Virus record (IMG/VR): IMGVR_UViG_3300046167_000077
Location: 1 to 28,940 of that record
DNA: 28,940 nucleotides
Strand: one strand, 5' to 3'
Source: a virus
The translations under genes and the position numbers were made by a program. Below are positions 12,589 through 20,489 of this stretch, piece after piece. Under the pieces are notes generated by a model, which was not told the origin of the DNA, ran no database searches, and saw only the letters and a list, made by a program, of their open reading frames with translations. Within the stretch, counting starts at the first letter, position 1, and every line of letters starts with the position of its first letter.

Positions 12589-13757
12589 TGTTTGCTAAAA
12601 CAGAAGCAGTAGTAAAACTTAGAGAATTACACAAAAGAATAAGAATTGTAAGGGGAGGTAGTTCTGCAGGTAAGACCATAGCTATTCTAATGATACTTAT
12701 TGACTATGCTATTAAAAACAAGAACAAAGAAATAAGCGTAGTAGCAGAATCAGTCCCACACTTACGTAGAGGAGCTTTAAAGGACTTTCTTAATATACTT
12801 AAGCAAACCAATAGGTACGATGAGAGAAAGTTCAACAAATCAACTCTAAAGTACCAATTCAGTACAGGGTCATATATAGAGTTCTTTAGTACAGACCAAC
12901 CAGACAAACTTAGAGGAGCAAGAAGAACAGACCTATTTATAAATGAATGTAATAACATTCCTAGCTTTGAGGTGTACCAACAACTAGCAGTAAGAACATC
13001 AGAAACCGTGTGGTTAGATTACAATCCTAGTAACATATTCTGGGTAGATAAAGAACTAATAGGTCAAGAAGATACTGACTTTCTAACATTAACTTATAAA
13101 GACAACGATAGCTTACCTGCTTCAATAGTTAAAGAAATAGAGAAAGCTAAAGTAAAAGCTAAGACATCAACATACTGGGCAAACTGGTGGAAGGTATATG
13201 GACTTGGTGAGATAGGAAGTTTAGAGGGAGTGTGTATTCCTGATTGGAAATATATTGATAACATACCATATGAAGCTAGGTTACTTTGTGGAGGGCTTGA
13301 CTTTGGTTATAGTGTTGACCCTAGTACTATTATCTTATTATACAAATGGAACGATGCTTATATATTTGATGAGATACTATATAGAAAAGGGATGCACAAT
13401 AGAGATATAAGTAGATTCTTAAAAGACAATAATACAACTACTCACCTATGGGCAGATTCAGCAGAACCAAAGAGTATTAGTGAGATACGTGCTTACGGTC
13501 ATAAAATATCTGGAGTAGCAAAAGGTAGAGATAGTGTGATATATGGAATCAACTTAATGAATCAAAATGAAATCTATGTTACCTCCAGGTCTAAGAATCT
13601 AATTAAAGAATTACAAGGTTATATATGGGCAAAAGACAAAGAGGGAAACAACATACAAAAACCTACAGGGACACATCCTGACTGTATAGATGCAGCTCGA
13701 TATGCTTTAATGATGCAACTAGAGAATCCAAATAGAGGCAGATATACTATTCAATGA
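12588..13757 (+). CDS. terminase large subunit
   Basis: A 389-residue DNA packaging motor of the PBSX/Terminase_3 type. ATPase domain: Walker A GGSSAGKT (residues 23-30), an arginine-rich region KLRGARRTD (108-115) and Walker B LFINE (116-120). Nuclease domain: GLDFGYSVDPS (236-246) with D238, HLWADSAEP (286-294) with D290, and HPDCIDAARYAL (363-374) with acidic residues D365/D368. All three acidic sites of the RNase-H-like nuclease are present. It docks on the portal and fills the prohead. The portal gene is about 12.5 kb away, which is unusual. Confidence 0.95.
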   Translation: MFAKTEAVVKLRELHKRIRIVRGGSSAGKTIAILMILIDYAIKNKNKEISVVAESVPHLRRGALKDFLNILKQTNRYDERKFNKSTLKYQFSTGSYIEFFSTDQPDKLRGARRTDLFINECNNIPSFEVYQQLAVRTSETVWLDYNPSNIFWVDKELIGQEDTDFLTLTYKDNDSLPASIVKEIEKAKVKAKTSTYWANWWKVYGLGEIGSLEGVCIPDWKYIDNIPYEARLLCGGLDFGYSVDPSTIILLYKWNDAYIFDEILYRKGMHNRDISRFLKDNNTTTHLWADSAEPKSISEIRAYGHKISGVAKGRDSVIYGINLMNQNEIYVTSRSKNLIKELQGYIWAKDKEGNNIQKPTGTHPDCIDAARYALMMQLENPNRGRYTIQ

Positions 13758-14602
13758 AAACAGTAAATTCTTTAAGTGGAGGTAAAACTTCAAGTTATAT
13801 TGCAGCTAATTATAAAGCTGACTATAATGTTTTTTCTTTAGTCAGAACTAATGACAAAAAATGTTTGTTTCCAGATGCCAAAATAAGACAACAAATTTCA
13901 GATAGATTAGGAACTGAATTTATAGGAACACTTGAAGAAGATGAAATTATCTATACTATGTTAGATTTAGAACAATACATAGGTCAAAAGATTGAATGGG
14001 TTACTGGTAAAACATTTGATGAAATTATTGTAAGAAAGGATAAAAAGTATTTACCTAATGTTACTCAAAGATTTTGTACAACTGAAATGAAATTAAAACC
14101 AATATTTAATTGGTGGCAAAAAAAAATTAATAAACCTATAAAAATGAATATAGGTTATAGGGCAAACGAAGGAAGTAGAGCAAAAACAATGTTAAGTAAA
14201 ACTAATAAAAATGGATTGAGTACATTTAAAACAATAGTAGGCAAAAGAAAAACACAAAACAAGTGGGCAGATATTGAATGGCAAAAACCTGTATTCCCAT
14301 TAATAAAAGACAATATATATAAAGATACTATAGAAAAATACTGGAAAAACAAACCAGTACGATTTGCTTATATGAATAATTGTGTTGGATGTTTTCATAG
14401 AACTCCAGTTTTATTAAAACACTTGTCAGATAAACACCCTAATAAATACCAATGGTTTATAGATGCTGAACAAGATACTGGTTATAATGTTAGAACTTTT
14501 AAAAATGGTATGAGCTATGAACAAATTAAAAACAGCTTTAAACAAACATCCTTATTTGATGATGATTTTAATGAGTGTGATTCTGGATATTGTGGGATAT
14601 AA
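13754..14602 (+). CDS. PAPS-reductase / DndC-like PP-loop protein
   Basis: A 282-residue protein with the PP-loop NSLSGGKTSS (residues 5-14) that binds ATP or a nucleotide, GYRANEGSR (134-142) like the IG.RADE motif, and VFPL (180-183). Cysteines at 108 (RFCTTEMK), 210 and 213 (NNCVGCFHR), with 275 and 280 (ECDSGYC), could hold an iron-sulfur cluster or act in sulfur transfer, as in DndC. The protein might activate sulfate, thiolate nucleic acid, or modify DNA. Its place directly after the large terminase (ATGA overlap) suggests a job on phage DNA near packaging or a metabolic cargo role. No dnd partners are visible. Confidence 0.75.
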   Translation: MKTVNSLSGGKTSSYIAANYKADYNVFSLVRTNDKKCLFPDAKIRQQISDRLGTEFIGTLEEDEIIYTMLDLEQYIGQKIEWVTGKTFDEIIVRKDKKYLPNVTQRFCTTEMKLKPIFNWWQKKINKPIKMNIGYRANEGSRAKTMLSKTNKNGLSTFKTIVGKRKTQNKWADIEWQKPVFPLIKDNIYKDTIEKYWKNKPVRFAYMNNCVGCFHRTPVLLKHLSDKHPNKYQWFIDAEQDTGYNVRTFKNGMSYEQIKNSFKQTSLFDDDFNECDSGYCGI

Positions 14603-14619
14603 AAAAAAGTTATTAAAAT

Positions 14620-14649
14620 TTGTTAATTAAATAAATAGTTGTATATTAG
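14620..14649 (+). promoter_or_regulatory. promoter for the small-gene cluster
   Basis: TTGTTAAT begins at 14620 and TATATTAG begins 22 nt later at 14642, identical in boxes and offset to the promoter at 9898. Transcription would begin near 14654, giving a 24-nt leader to the ATG at 14678. A second TGTATATTA copy follows at 14651. Confidence 0.65.
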
Positions 14650-14677
14650 CTGTATATTAATACTAAAACAAAACAAA

Positions 14678-14827
14678 ATGAAAAAAATATATTTAAAAGT
14701 AGTTGGTATTTACTCAAATGGAGTACAAGGTGTTGTTTATATTGATGACATAAACATAGCTAGAAATCTTATCCAACAAGTAGGAGATGGTTTTATTGCT
14801 ACACCAGATGGTATTAAAATACAATAG
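14678..14827 (+). CDS. 49-aa protein, unknown
   Basis: A 49-residue protein starting MKKIYLKVVGIYSNGVQGVV. It is a small beta-rich protein ending in FIATPDGIKIQ. I use the ATG at 14678 behind the leader AAAACAAAACAAAATG; the frame is open back to 14639 but that passes through the -7 box. It is the first of three small genes between the promoter at 14620 and the terminator at 15180, and so probably expressed early. Function unknown. Confidence 0.6.
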   Translation: MKKIYLKVVGIYSNGVQGVVYIDDINIARNLIQQVGDGFIATPDGIKIQ

Positions 14828-14851
14828 TAAAATAATTAAAAACAAAACAAA

Positions 14852-15022
14852 ATGAAAGAATTAAACCCTTTACAAGCACAATACATAAAAAATTGTGAGT
14901 TACTGCAATCTTTAAATATGCCTACAGATTTATTCGATGAATTATATAAAATTCAATTATATGAATATAAAATTCAATTACATAAAGAGTTAGTTAGTGA
15001 AATAAAACAATCTTTAATCTAG
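14852..15022 (+). CDS. 56-aa helical protein with a 7-residue repeat
   Basis: A 56-residue helical protein starting MKELNPLQAQYIKNCELLQS. It contains two tandem heptads, YKIQLYE and YKIQLHK, coded by 16-nt direct repeats at 14944-14959 and 14965-14980. The leader AAAACAAAACAAAATG is identical to that of the preceding gene. Heptad spacing suggests a coiled-coil dimer. Function unknown. Confidence 0.6.
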   Translation: MKELNPLQAQYIKNCELLQSLNMPTDLFDELYKIQLYEYKIQLHKELVSEIKQSLI

Positions 15023-15050
15023 AAGTTCAACAATTTAAAGATTTTATATA

Positions 15051-15155
15051 ATGATAAAGAAATTCTTACAACAAGACCCAAACAACTGGAAATGGCTAAT
15101 TAGCTTTTATGTTATAGCTCTAGTATTAACTATACTTTTAACAATACGTTTCTAA
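15051..15155 (+). CDS. 34-aa membrane peptide
   Basis: A 34-residue ORF starting MIKKFLQQDPNNWKWLISFY. It has a polar N-terminus and one membrane helix (about residues 15-32), ending in Arg-Phe. It is the last gene before a strong terminator. It may be a membrane effector such as a superinfection-exclusion peptide; this is inference from size and topology only. Confidence 0.5.
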   Translation: MIKKFLQQDPNNWKWLISFYVIALVLTILLTIRF

Positions 15156-15179
15156 ACTTTATTAGTTTATTGTTTGTAT

Positions 15180-15206
15180 GCAGTCAGAAATGGCTGCTTT
15201 TTTTTT
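15180..15206 (+). terminator. rho-independent terminator ending the early/middle region
   Basis: A 7-bp stem (GCAGTCA at 15180-15186 with TGGCTGC at 15191-15197, one G-T wobble) closes a GAAA tetraloop and is followed by nine Ts (15198-15206). A late-type promoter begins 11 nt downstream. Confidence 0.9.
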
Positions 15207-15216
15207 ATGTATATGT

Positions 15217-15244
15217 CAAAAATAGCTTAGAAATTTCGATATAT
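15217..15244 (+). promoter_or_regulatory. phage late promoter for the tail chaperone unit
   Basis: CAAAAAT at 15217-15223, 13 nt, CGATATAT at 15237-15244, 4 nt, ATG at 15249. The box-to-ATG distance is identical in the copies at 22165, 23545 and 25849. With the A of ATG as +1 the boxes lie at about -31 and -12, so a leaderless mRNA is predicted. Confidence 0.7.
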
Positions 15245-15248
15245 ATAT

Positions 15249-15899
15249 ATGAAACTAGAAATCAATGTACCTAACGATTTAAAAGAAATCAAACTTCACC
15301 AATATCAAAAGTTCTTAAAACTCCAAGAAAAGAGCGTAGATGAGAAGTTCTTAGCTTCTAAGATGATAGAGATATTCTGTGGTTTAAAGCTCACAGATGC
15401 TCTTAAAATGAAAGTATCAGACGTCTATGCTATTACTGGAATACTAGGTGATATGTTTAATCAGAAACCTAAGCTAGTAAGAAAGTTTAAAATAGGTGAT
15501 GTAGAATATGGATTCATACCTGACTTAGACCAAATGAGTTTAGGAGAATACATTGACTTAGATACGTACTTAGGAGATTGGGAAAATATACATAGAGCTA
15601 TGAATGTTATGTATAGACCTATAAAACACAAATACGGAGAAAAGTACAATATAGAAGAATACGACATAGAGCATCCAGAGAAGATGCAAAATATGCCAAT
15701 GGATGCAGTATTAAGTTCTGTGCTTTTTTTTTATCATTTAGGAATCGACTTATCGACAGCTATGATGAATTATTTGGAGGACAAACAGGAAACGAATTTA
15801 GTGCAATATCTCAATTCGGAAACAAGTGGGGATGGTATCAATCAATTTACGGTCTCGCTCAAGGGGATATTAGAAGATTTAAAGATATCACTCAATTAA
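15249..15899 (+). CDS. tail assembly chaperone, zero-frame product
   Basis: A 216-residue protein starting MKLEINVPNDLKEIKLHQYQ, with FCGLKLTDALKMKVSDVYAI and DLDQMSLGEYIDLDTYLGDW. I recall this protein as a conserved neighbour of tail genes in flavobacterial phages. The strongest evidence for a gpG/gpGT-like chaperone is the T9 slippery run at 15724-15732, after which a second, clearly coding frame opens. The zero-frame end (YHLGIDLSTAMMNYLED onward) is itself protein-like. Tail chaperones guide the tail tube around the tape measure. Here the tape measure is about 5 kb downstream rather than adjacent. Confidence 0.75.
   Translation: MKLEINVPNDLKEIKLHQYQKFLKLQEKSVDEKFLASKMIEIFCGLKLTDALKMKVSDVYAITGILGDMFNQKPKLVRKFKIGDVEYGFIPDLDQMSLGEYIDLDTYLGDWENIHRAMNVMYRPIKHKYGEKYNIEEYDIEHPEKMQNMPMDAVLSSVLFFYHLGIDLSTAMMNYLEDKQETNLVQYLNSETSGDGINQFTVSLKGILEDLKISLN
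15723..15733 (+). other. slippery site for -1 frameshift (or transcriptional slippage)
   Basis: C-T9-A. The zero frame reads CTT TTT TTT TAT. After a one-base backward slip the ribosome reads CTT TTT TTT TTA TCA. A nine-T run also allows polymerase slippage. No definite downstream pseudoknot was identified by eye. Confidence 0.7.
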
Positions 15900-15985
15900 A
15901 GATGCACGAATGTTTATTAATGCTATCATTTATGAAAGACAAATCAGAAGCAGAAGCAAAGCAATTTAAAAGTAAAATAAAATGA
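15731..15985 (+). CDS. tail assembly chaperone, -1 frame extension (84 aa)
   Basis: The -1 frame runs open from the slippery run to a TGA that overlaps the next start (ATGA at 15982). It encodes 84 residues including ISQFGNKWGWYQSIYGLAQG and FKDITQLKMHECLLMLSFMK, ending KQFKSKIK. The KWGWY...LA.GDI segment looks like a conserved domain, not random sequence. It has no start codon near its beginning, so it needs the upstream frame. The fusion would be 245 residues: 161 from the zero frame plus 84. About 168 nt are coded in both frames. A sequencing error in the T run is the alternative, but the long zero-frame continuation argues against it. Confidence 0.75.
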   Translation, partial: LSFRNRLIDSYDELFGGQTGNEFSAISQFGNKWGWYQSIYGLAQGDIRRFKDITQLKMHECLLMLSFMKDKSEAEAKQFKSKIK

Positions 15986-16455
15986 GCCAACAAGGAATAA
16001 GAGGATTTTATCAATTAACAGAAACAATAAAAACACAGCTATTATCAGACGATAATGTAAATAGTGTTACTACAGGAGATATAACAGAAATTGATTTATC
16101 TAAACAAACTATATTTCCTTTATCTCATATTATAGTAAATAGTGTTAATACACAGGAACAAGTATTGGCTTTTAATATAACAGTAATGTCAATGGACATT
16201 GTAGATGTAGATAAAGCAGCAGAGGTAGATTTATTTAGAGGTAACAATAACGAACACGATATATTAAACACTCAATTAGCAGTACTTAATAAACTTGTTA
16301 TGATATTAAGAAAAGGTAGCTTATATACTACTAAATACCAATTAGAAGGCAATCCAACTTGTGAACCTTTCTTTGATAGATTTGAGAATCAGTTAGCAGG
16401 ATGGGCGTGTACTATGGATATATTAATTGAAAATGATATTACTATATGCAGTTAA
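15982..16455 (+). CDS. putative tail terminator / completion protein
   Basis: A 157-residue protein starting MSQQGIRGFYQLTETIKTQL. The segments IDLSKQTIFPLSHIIVNSV and TVMSMDIVDVDKA, and later GNPTCEPFFDRFENQLAGWA, ending in TMDILIENDITIC, form an alpha/beta pattern like tail-terminator proteins of siphoviruses that cap the tail tube. It follows the chaperone frame by ATGA and precedes the gp10-like gene, the usual neighbourhood of head-tail completion genes. I recall close relatives in flavobacterial phages annotated only as hypothetical, so the name rests mainly on position and fold pattern. Confidence 0.6.
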   Translation: MSQQGIRGFYQLTETIKTQLLSDDNVNSVTTGDITEIDLSKQTIFPLSHIIVNSVNTQEQVLAFNITVMSMDIVDVDKAAEVDLFRGNNNEHDILNTQLAVLNKLVMILRKGSLYTTKYQLEGNPTCEPFFDRFENQLAGWACTMDILIENDITICS

Positions 16456-16934
16456 AAGAAACTAAGGACATATTAAACAAATTTGCAAAGTATGTGATAC
16501 AACAATCACGTAGCAACCTTACTAAGGGCAAAAAGAACAGCTCTAAGGCACTTTATAATAGTTTAGATTATGAGTATAGGGCAACTACAAATGGATTCGG
16601 CATACAGTTTCTAATGGATGAATATGGTGTTTACCAAGACAAAGGGGTAAGTGGAAAGAAAAAGAAATACAATACTCCTTTTAGTTATAAAGATAAAATG
16701 CCTCCTAGTTCTGCATTTGATAAATGGTCAGTAAGAAAAAACATAGCTCCAAGAGATAAAAGTGGAAAGTTCATACCAAGAAAGTCAATAAACTTCTTAA
16801 TAGCAAGGTCAATATTTAACAAAGGAATTAAACCTAGTTTATTCTTTACCAAACCATTTGAGAAAGCATACAAAGATTTACCAACAGATTTAGTTAAAGG
16901 ATTTATAAACGATATAGAAATAACAATAGAATGA
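16446..16934 (+). CDS. HK97 gp10-like neck/tail-completion protein
   Basis: A 162-residue basic protein starting MQLKETKDILNKFAKYVIQQ. It has SSKALYNSLDYEYRATTNGF, FLMDEYGVYQDKGVSG and a C-terminal FFTKPFEKAYKDLP. The pattern (N-terminal helix, beta sheet with YG.YQDKGVSG, then a Pro/Lys-rich loop and C-terminal helix) is that of HK97-gp10-like and minor tail completion proteins. It overlaps the previous gene by 10 nt and the next gene by 4. Role: joining head and tail. Confidence 0.6.
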   Translation: MQLKETKDILNKFAKYVIQQSRSNLTKGKKNSSKALYNSLDYEYRATTNGFGIQFLMDEYGVYQDKGVSGKKKKYNTPFSYKDKMPPSSAFDKWSVRKNIAPRDKSGKFIPRKSINFLIARSIFNKGIKPSLFFTKPFEKAYKDLPTDLVKGFINDIEITIE

Positions 16935-18292
16935 GTACAATAATAAACGCAAGAAGTCCCTATTATATAAAAGTAGCTCCTGCAACTGGAACACTTACTT
17001 CAGCTTCAATGAGCTTATATATATATTCAGGAACTTTTACAACAGACAAACCTGGTTCACCACAGTACACTATAAGTAAAGATATTATAGGAACTAATAA
17101 CTATGTAATATATGAAATAACAGAGCTTATTAGAGATTATCTAAACACAGAGTATGCTAGTTTTGCTACAGACGGAGTGTGGGTAGAAGCAGATATAACA
17201 TTAACTAAAACATCAGGAAGTGAAACACAGAATTTGGATTATCTATCTTTTGATGGTTATGGCTATTTTGAAGATGGTGTAAATCCTAGAACTTTAACAG
17301 ACCCAGTAAACACCTTAATAGATTCAACAACTACAGGTACGACCACAGCTTATAAACTAATAGATAGTGTACAGACATTCTTAACAAGCGTACAAATAGG
17401 AGATACAGTTTTTAATGATACAGATACAACACAAACAACAATAACAGCTATAGATAGTGATACGCAGCTTTCAATTAAAAATGATATAATGACTACAGGA
17501 GAGGATTACAGAATAGTAGGTACTCCAAATTATACTCCTCAATATTTACAATCAAATACTAAGATATATTTCAAACAAGGTACTGATATAGTATTTCCTG
17601 TATTTGCAGAAGCAGCTCCTTTGATTGAGTTTGTAACAGGTGGTGGAGCAGATGTGTTTTGGGAACAAGTAGAAGATTTCTGGAACTTATATGACGTTAG
17701 TTGGGGAAGTACAATAAACGATATACAAGTAAATGATTCAACTGATTCTACACAAAAGATTATATATATAAGAGTAAGTCCTACAACATCTCTAGTAAGT
17801 GGAGATACAATAACAATAACAAGCTCAGTAGGAACATCACAAGTAACAACCATTACACTAGAAGCAGTATGTGAACCTAAATTCCAAGAGCTACAAGTAA
17901 TCTTTTATAACAAGTTTGGAGCTTTACAGATTATGCCTTTCTATAAAAAGTCAGTAGATAGTATAAATACTAAATCTGATAATTACAAAAGAAACTTAAT
18001 GGACTTCACAAACGACCCAACATACAATACTGAGAAACACCAAATAAGACAGTTTCACGTCACAGGAAAAGAAGCCATAACAATGAACACAGGATTCATA
18101 CAAGAGAGTTTTAACGAGGTTATAAAACAAATGATGCTAAGCGAACAGGTGTGGGTAGATAATGGCACAGAAGTACTCCCAGTAAGTTTAAACACGTCAA
18201 GTTTACAATTTAAGAAATCAGTAAATGATAGATTGATTAATTATACAGTAGATTTCCAATATGCGTTTAATAAAATAAATGATATTAGATAA
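16931..18292 (+). CDS. tail/baseplate structural protein
   Basis: A 453-residue, beta-rich protein starting MSTIINARSPYYIKVAPATG. An N-terminal domain (1-120) is followed by a Thr/Asp-rich module, roughly residues 125-200, with LIDSVQTFLTSVQIGDTVFN and ITAIDSDTQLSI, a repeat type common in phage surface proteins. The C-terminal part (FYNKFGALQIMPFYKKSVDS and LSEQVWVDNGTEVLPV) is typical of tail proteins in related phages. It precedes the 684-residue tail protein, with stop and start sharing a base (TAATG). I take it for a distal tail or baseplate component; no enzyme motif is seen. Confidence 0.65.
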   Translation: MSTIINARSPYYIKVAPATGTLTSASMSLYIYSGTFTTDKPGSPQYTISKDIIGTNNYVIYEITELIRDYLNTEYASFATDGVWVEADITLTKTSGSETQNLDYLSFDGYGYFEDGVNPRTLTDPVNTLIDSTTTGTTTAYKLIDSVQTFLTSVQIGDTVFNDTDTTQTTITAIDSDTQLSIKNDIMTTGEDYRIVGTPNYTPQYLQSNTKIYFKQGTDIVFPVFAEAAPLIEFVTGGGADVFWEQVEDFWNLYDVSWGSTINDIQVNDSTDSTQKIIYIRVSPTTSLVSGDTITITSSVGTSQVTTITLEAVCEPKFQELQVIFYNKFGALQIMPFYKKSVDSINTKSDNYKRNLMDFTNDPTYNTEKHQIRQFHVTGKEAITMNTGFIQESFNEVIKQMMLSEQVWVDNGTEVLPVSLNTSSLQFKKSVNDRLINYTVDFQYAFNKINDIR

Positions 18293-20346
18293 TGCAGAAT
18301 ATTCAGCTATATATTGAAGGCAATAGAATGGATATGTTCAAAGACGAATCTGTTTCGTTAACCCAGACAATTCAAAATGTAAGAGACATAGGTAAGATAT
18401 TTACAAACTTTACTAAGACCTTTTCACTACCTGCATCTAAAGACAATAATAAGATATTTAAGCATTATTACAATTATGATATAGTCAATGGATTCGATGC
18501 AAGAATAAAGAAGAACTCCACAATAGAACTTAACTATATGCCATTTGAAAAAGGCAAGATAAAACTAGAAGGAGTAGATATGAAGAACAACAAGCCATAT
18601 GCTTATAGAATTACGTTCTTTGGAAACACAGTAGATTTAAAAGATTTATTAGGAGAAGACAACTTAGATGCTTTAACGTGGCTAAATAACTTTACTATAG
18701 ATTATGATGCTACTGAAGTATTGTTAAGATTGCAATCAGGTTATGATAAAGTAGTTGATAGTGTTACTTACTCAGATTCTATTATAGCTCCTTTAATATC
18801 ACATTCACAAAGATTGTATTATGATTCTACAACACACGTTGCAGATACTCCTAACTTAGCATATCATACTGGAGGAGGTACTCACCATCACGGAGTATTA
18901 TGGTCTGATTTAAAATATGGAATAAGAGTACACTTAATTATAAAAGCAATAGAAAACGAATATGGATTAAGTTTTTCTACAGATTTTTTCAATACAACAA
19001 ATGATAGGTATCACAATCTATATTTATGGATGCAAAGAAAAAAAGGGAATCTAATACAAGACGACCAAACCTTTACTTCACAAGTTACTGGCTTTGCAGC
19101 TACTCCAAGTCCTGTTTACGTATCTAGTGATATACTAGGACAAACATTAACAGTAGAAAGAAAAATTACTAATATTAGTTTAACAACGCTAATGAGTGAT
19201 ACTGCTGTAACGTATGATGTACTTATATTTAGAAACGGTAATTTATTTTCTTCTGTTGTTGGAATAACTGGAAACCAAACTGCTTTAGATATGATTTTTA
19301 TAGGTTCTTTAGAAGATGGTAATTTAACTGTTTTTGTTAGAAGTAATAGTTCTGTGACCTTTAATACATTTACTTTAGGATTTGATGATATATCAACACC
19401 TGCAGAACCTAATGAACAAACAATATCAGCAACTAATATATCAATAGTACAAATTATACAATTCCAACCTACTCAGAATGTACCTGAAATTAAGGTTATA
19501 GATTTCCTTACAGGACTATTCCGTATGTTCAATCTAACTGCATTTACACAAGATGATGGTACTATCAAAGTAGAAACTTTAGATAACTTCTACGCATCAG
19601 GTACAAGCTATGTTATAGATGATTACGTTGATATGGAACAAAGTCAAGTTGATTTAGCTTTACCATATAAAGAAATATCATTTAGTTTTAAAAGTACTAA
19701 ATCATTATTGGCATCAGTATTTAATCAAATAAACAACCGTGAATGGGGGTCTTTAAATTATGATAATAGTGAAGCACTTGACGGAGGTATATATAAGATA
19801 GAAGTACCTTTTGAACATATGCAATATGAGAGATTAACAGACGGTACAGGTGGAACTATTAAGAACGTACAGGTAGGATATATGATTGATGAAAACTTAG
19901 ACCCAATAAAAGGAGAACCATTATTGTTTTATGCAATATATAATAACTCTAGTCCACAAACTATATCTTTCTTGCCAGATGCTTCTAATGAAACAGAAGT
20001 TCCTGAATCAAGTTATACAGGTTATTATATACCAAGTAATTCAGTTGCATTAGATTCTAGTACAGACGATACTGCTTTACACTTTGGATTAGAAACAAAC
20101 GAATGGCAACCTAGTGGTAACTTCTCTGGTACTTTATTTGAGGATTTATATAAAACATATATACAAGATGTATTTAACACCAAAAGAAGATTAACAAAAA
20201 TGAAAGCGTTTTTACCATTGAATATATTAAGAAACTATACTCTTGCAGATAGATTCATAGTAAGAAACAGAAGTTACAAAATAAATAGCATAACAACAAA
20301 TTTAAAAACAGGAGAAAGCCAACTAGAATTATTAAACGAAGTATGA
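18292..20346 (+). CDS. large tail tip / baseplate protein
   Basis: A 684-residue protein starting MQNIQLYIEGNRMDMFKDES. It includes NVRDIGKIFTNFTKTFSLPA and YAYRITFFGNTVDLKDLLG, a beta-rich middle part, and a C-terminus IRNYTLADRFIVRNRSYKIN-like region. The N-terminal part is strongly conserved, from memory, in flavobacterial siphoviruses and is similar in layout to distal tail/baseplate hub proteins. A His cluster, HTGGGTHHHG (about residues 192-201), could bind metal. It lies just upstream of the tape measure. It likely forms part of the adsorption device that carries the fibre. Confidence 0.65.
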   Translation: MQNIQLYIEGNRMDMFKDESVSLTQTIQNVRDIGKIFTNFTKTFSLPASKDNNKIFKHYYNYDIVNGFDARIKKNSTIELNYMPFEKGKIKLEGVDMKNNKPYAYRITFFGNTVDLKDLLGEDNLDALTWLNNFTIDYDATEVLLRLQSGYDKVVDSVTYSDSIIAPLISHSQRLYYDSTTHVADTPNLAYHTGGGTHHHGVLWSDLKYGIRVHLIIKAIENEYGLSFSTDFFNTTNDRYHNLYLWMQRKKGNLIQDDQTFTSQVTGFAATPSPVYVSSDILGQTLTVERKITNISLTTLMSDTAVTYDVLIFRNGNLFSSVVGITGNQTALDMIFIGSLEDGNLTVFVRSNSSVTFNTFTLGFDDISTPAEPNEQTISATNISIVQIIQFQPTQNVPEIKVIDFLTGLFRMFNLTAFTQDDGTIKVETLDNFYASGTSYVIDDYVDMEQSQVDLALPYKEISFSFKSTKSLLASVFNQINNREWGSLNYDNSEALDGGIYKIEVPFEHMQYERLTDGTGGTIKNVQVGYMIDENLDPIKGEPLLFYAIYNNSSPQTISFLPDASNETEVPESSYTGYYIPSNSVALDSSTDDTALHFGLETNEWQPSGNFSGTLFEDLYKTYIQDVFNTKRRLTKMKAFLPLNILRNYTLADRFIVRNRSYKINSITTNLKTGESQLELLNEV

Positions 20347-20489
20347 TAAAAAATATATTAGAATTACTCCAATTAGTAAAAGGAGATACAGAGAATATAA
20401 GAATAGCACAAGGCAAGTACAAACTTCCTGAAACATTTAGGGAAACATTTAAACAAATAAAAACAGAAATAAAATGGCTCAAAAAGTAG
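20343..20489 (+). CDS. 48-aa protein before tape measure
   Basis: A 48-residue basic, helical ORF starting MIKNILELLQLVKGDTENIR and ending KQIKTEIKWLKK. It joins the upstream gene by ATGA and overlaps the first 16 nt of the tape-measure gene. Its fit into the gap is the support. It may be a small tail-assembly factor; no motif is recognised. Confidence 0.5.
   Translation: MIKNILELLQLVKGDTENIRIAQGKYKLPETFRETFKQIKTEIKWLKK

Noticed and set aside
16257-16264. Sixth CGATATAT copy
   Set aside because: Inside the tail terminator gene, no AAAAT box at the set distance and no ATG 12 nt after; taken as chance and as an internal control for the motif.
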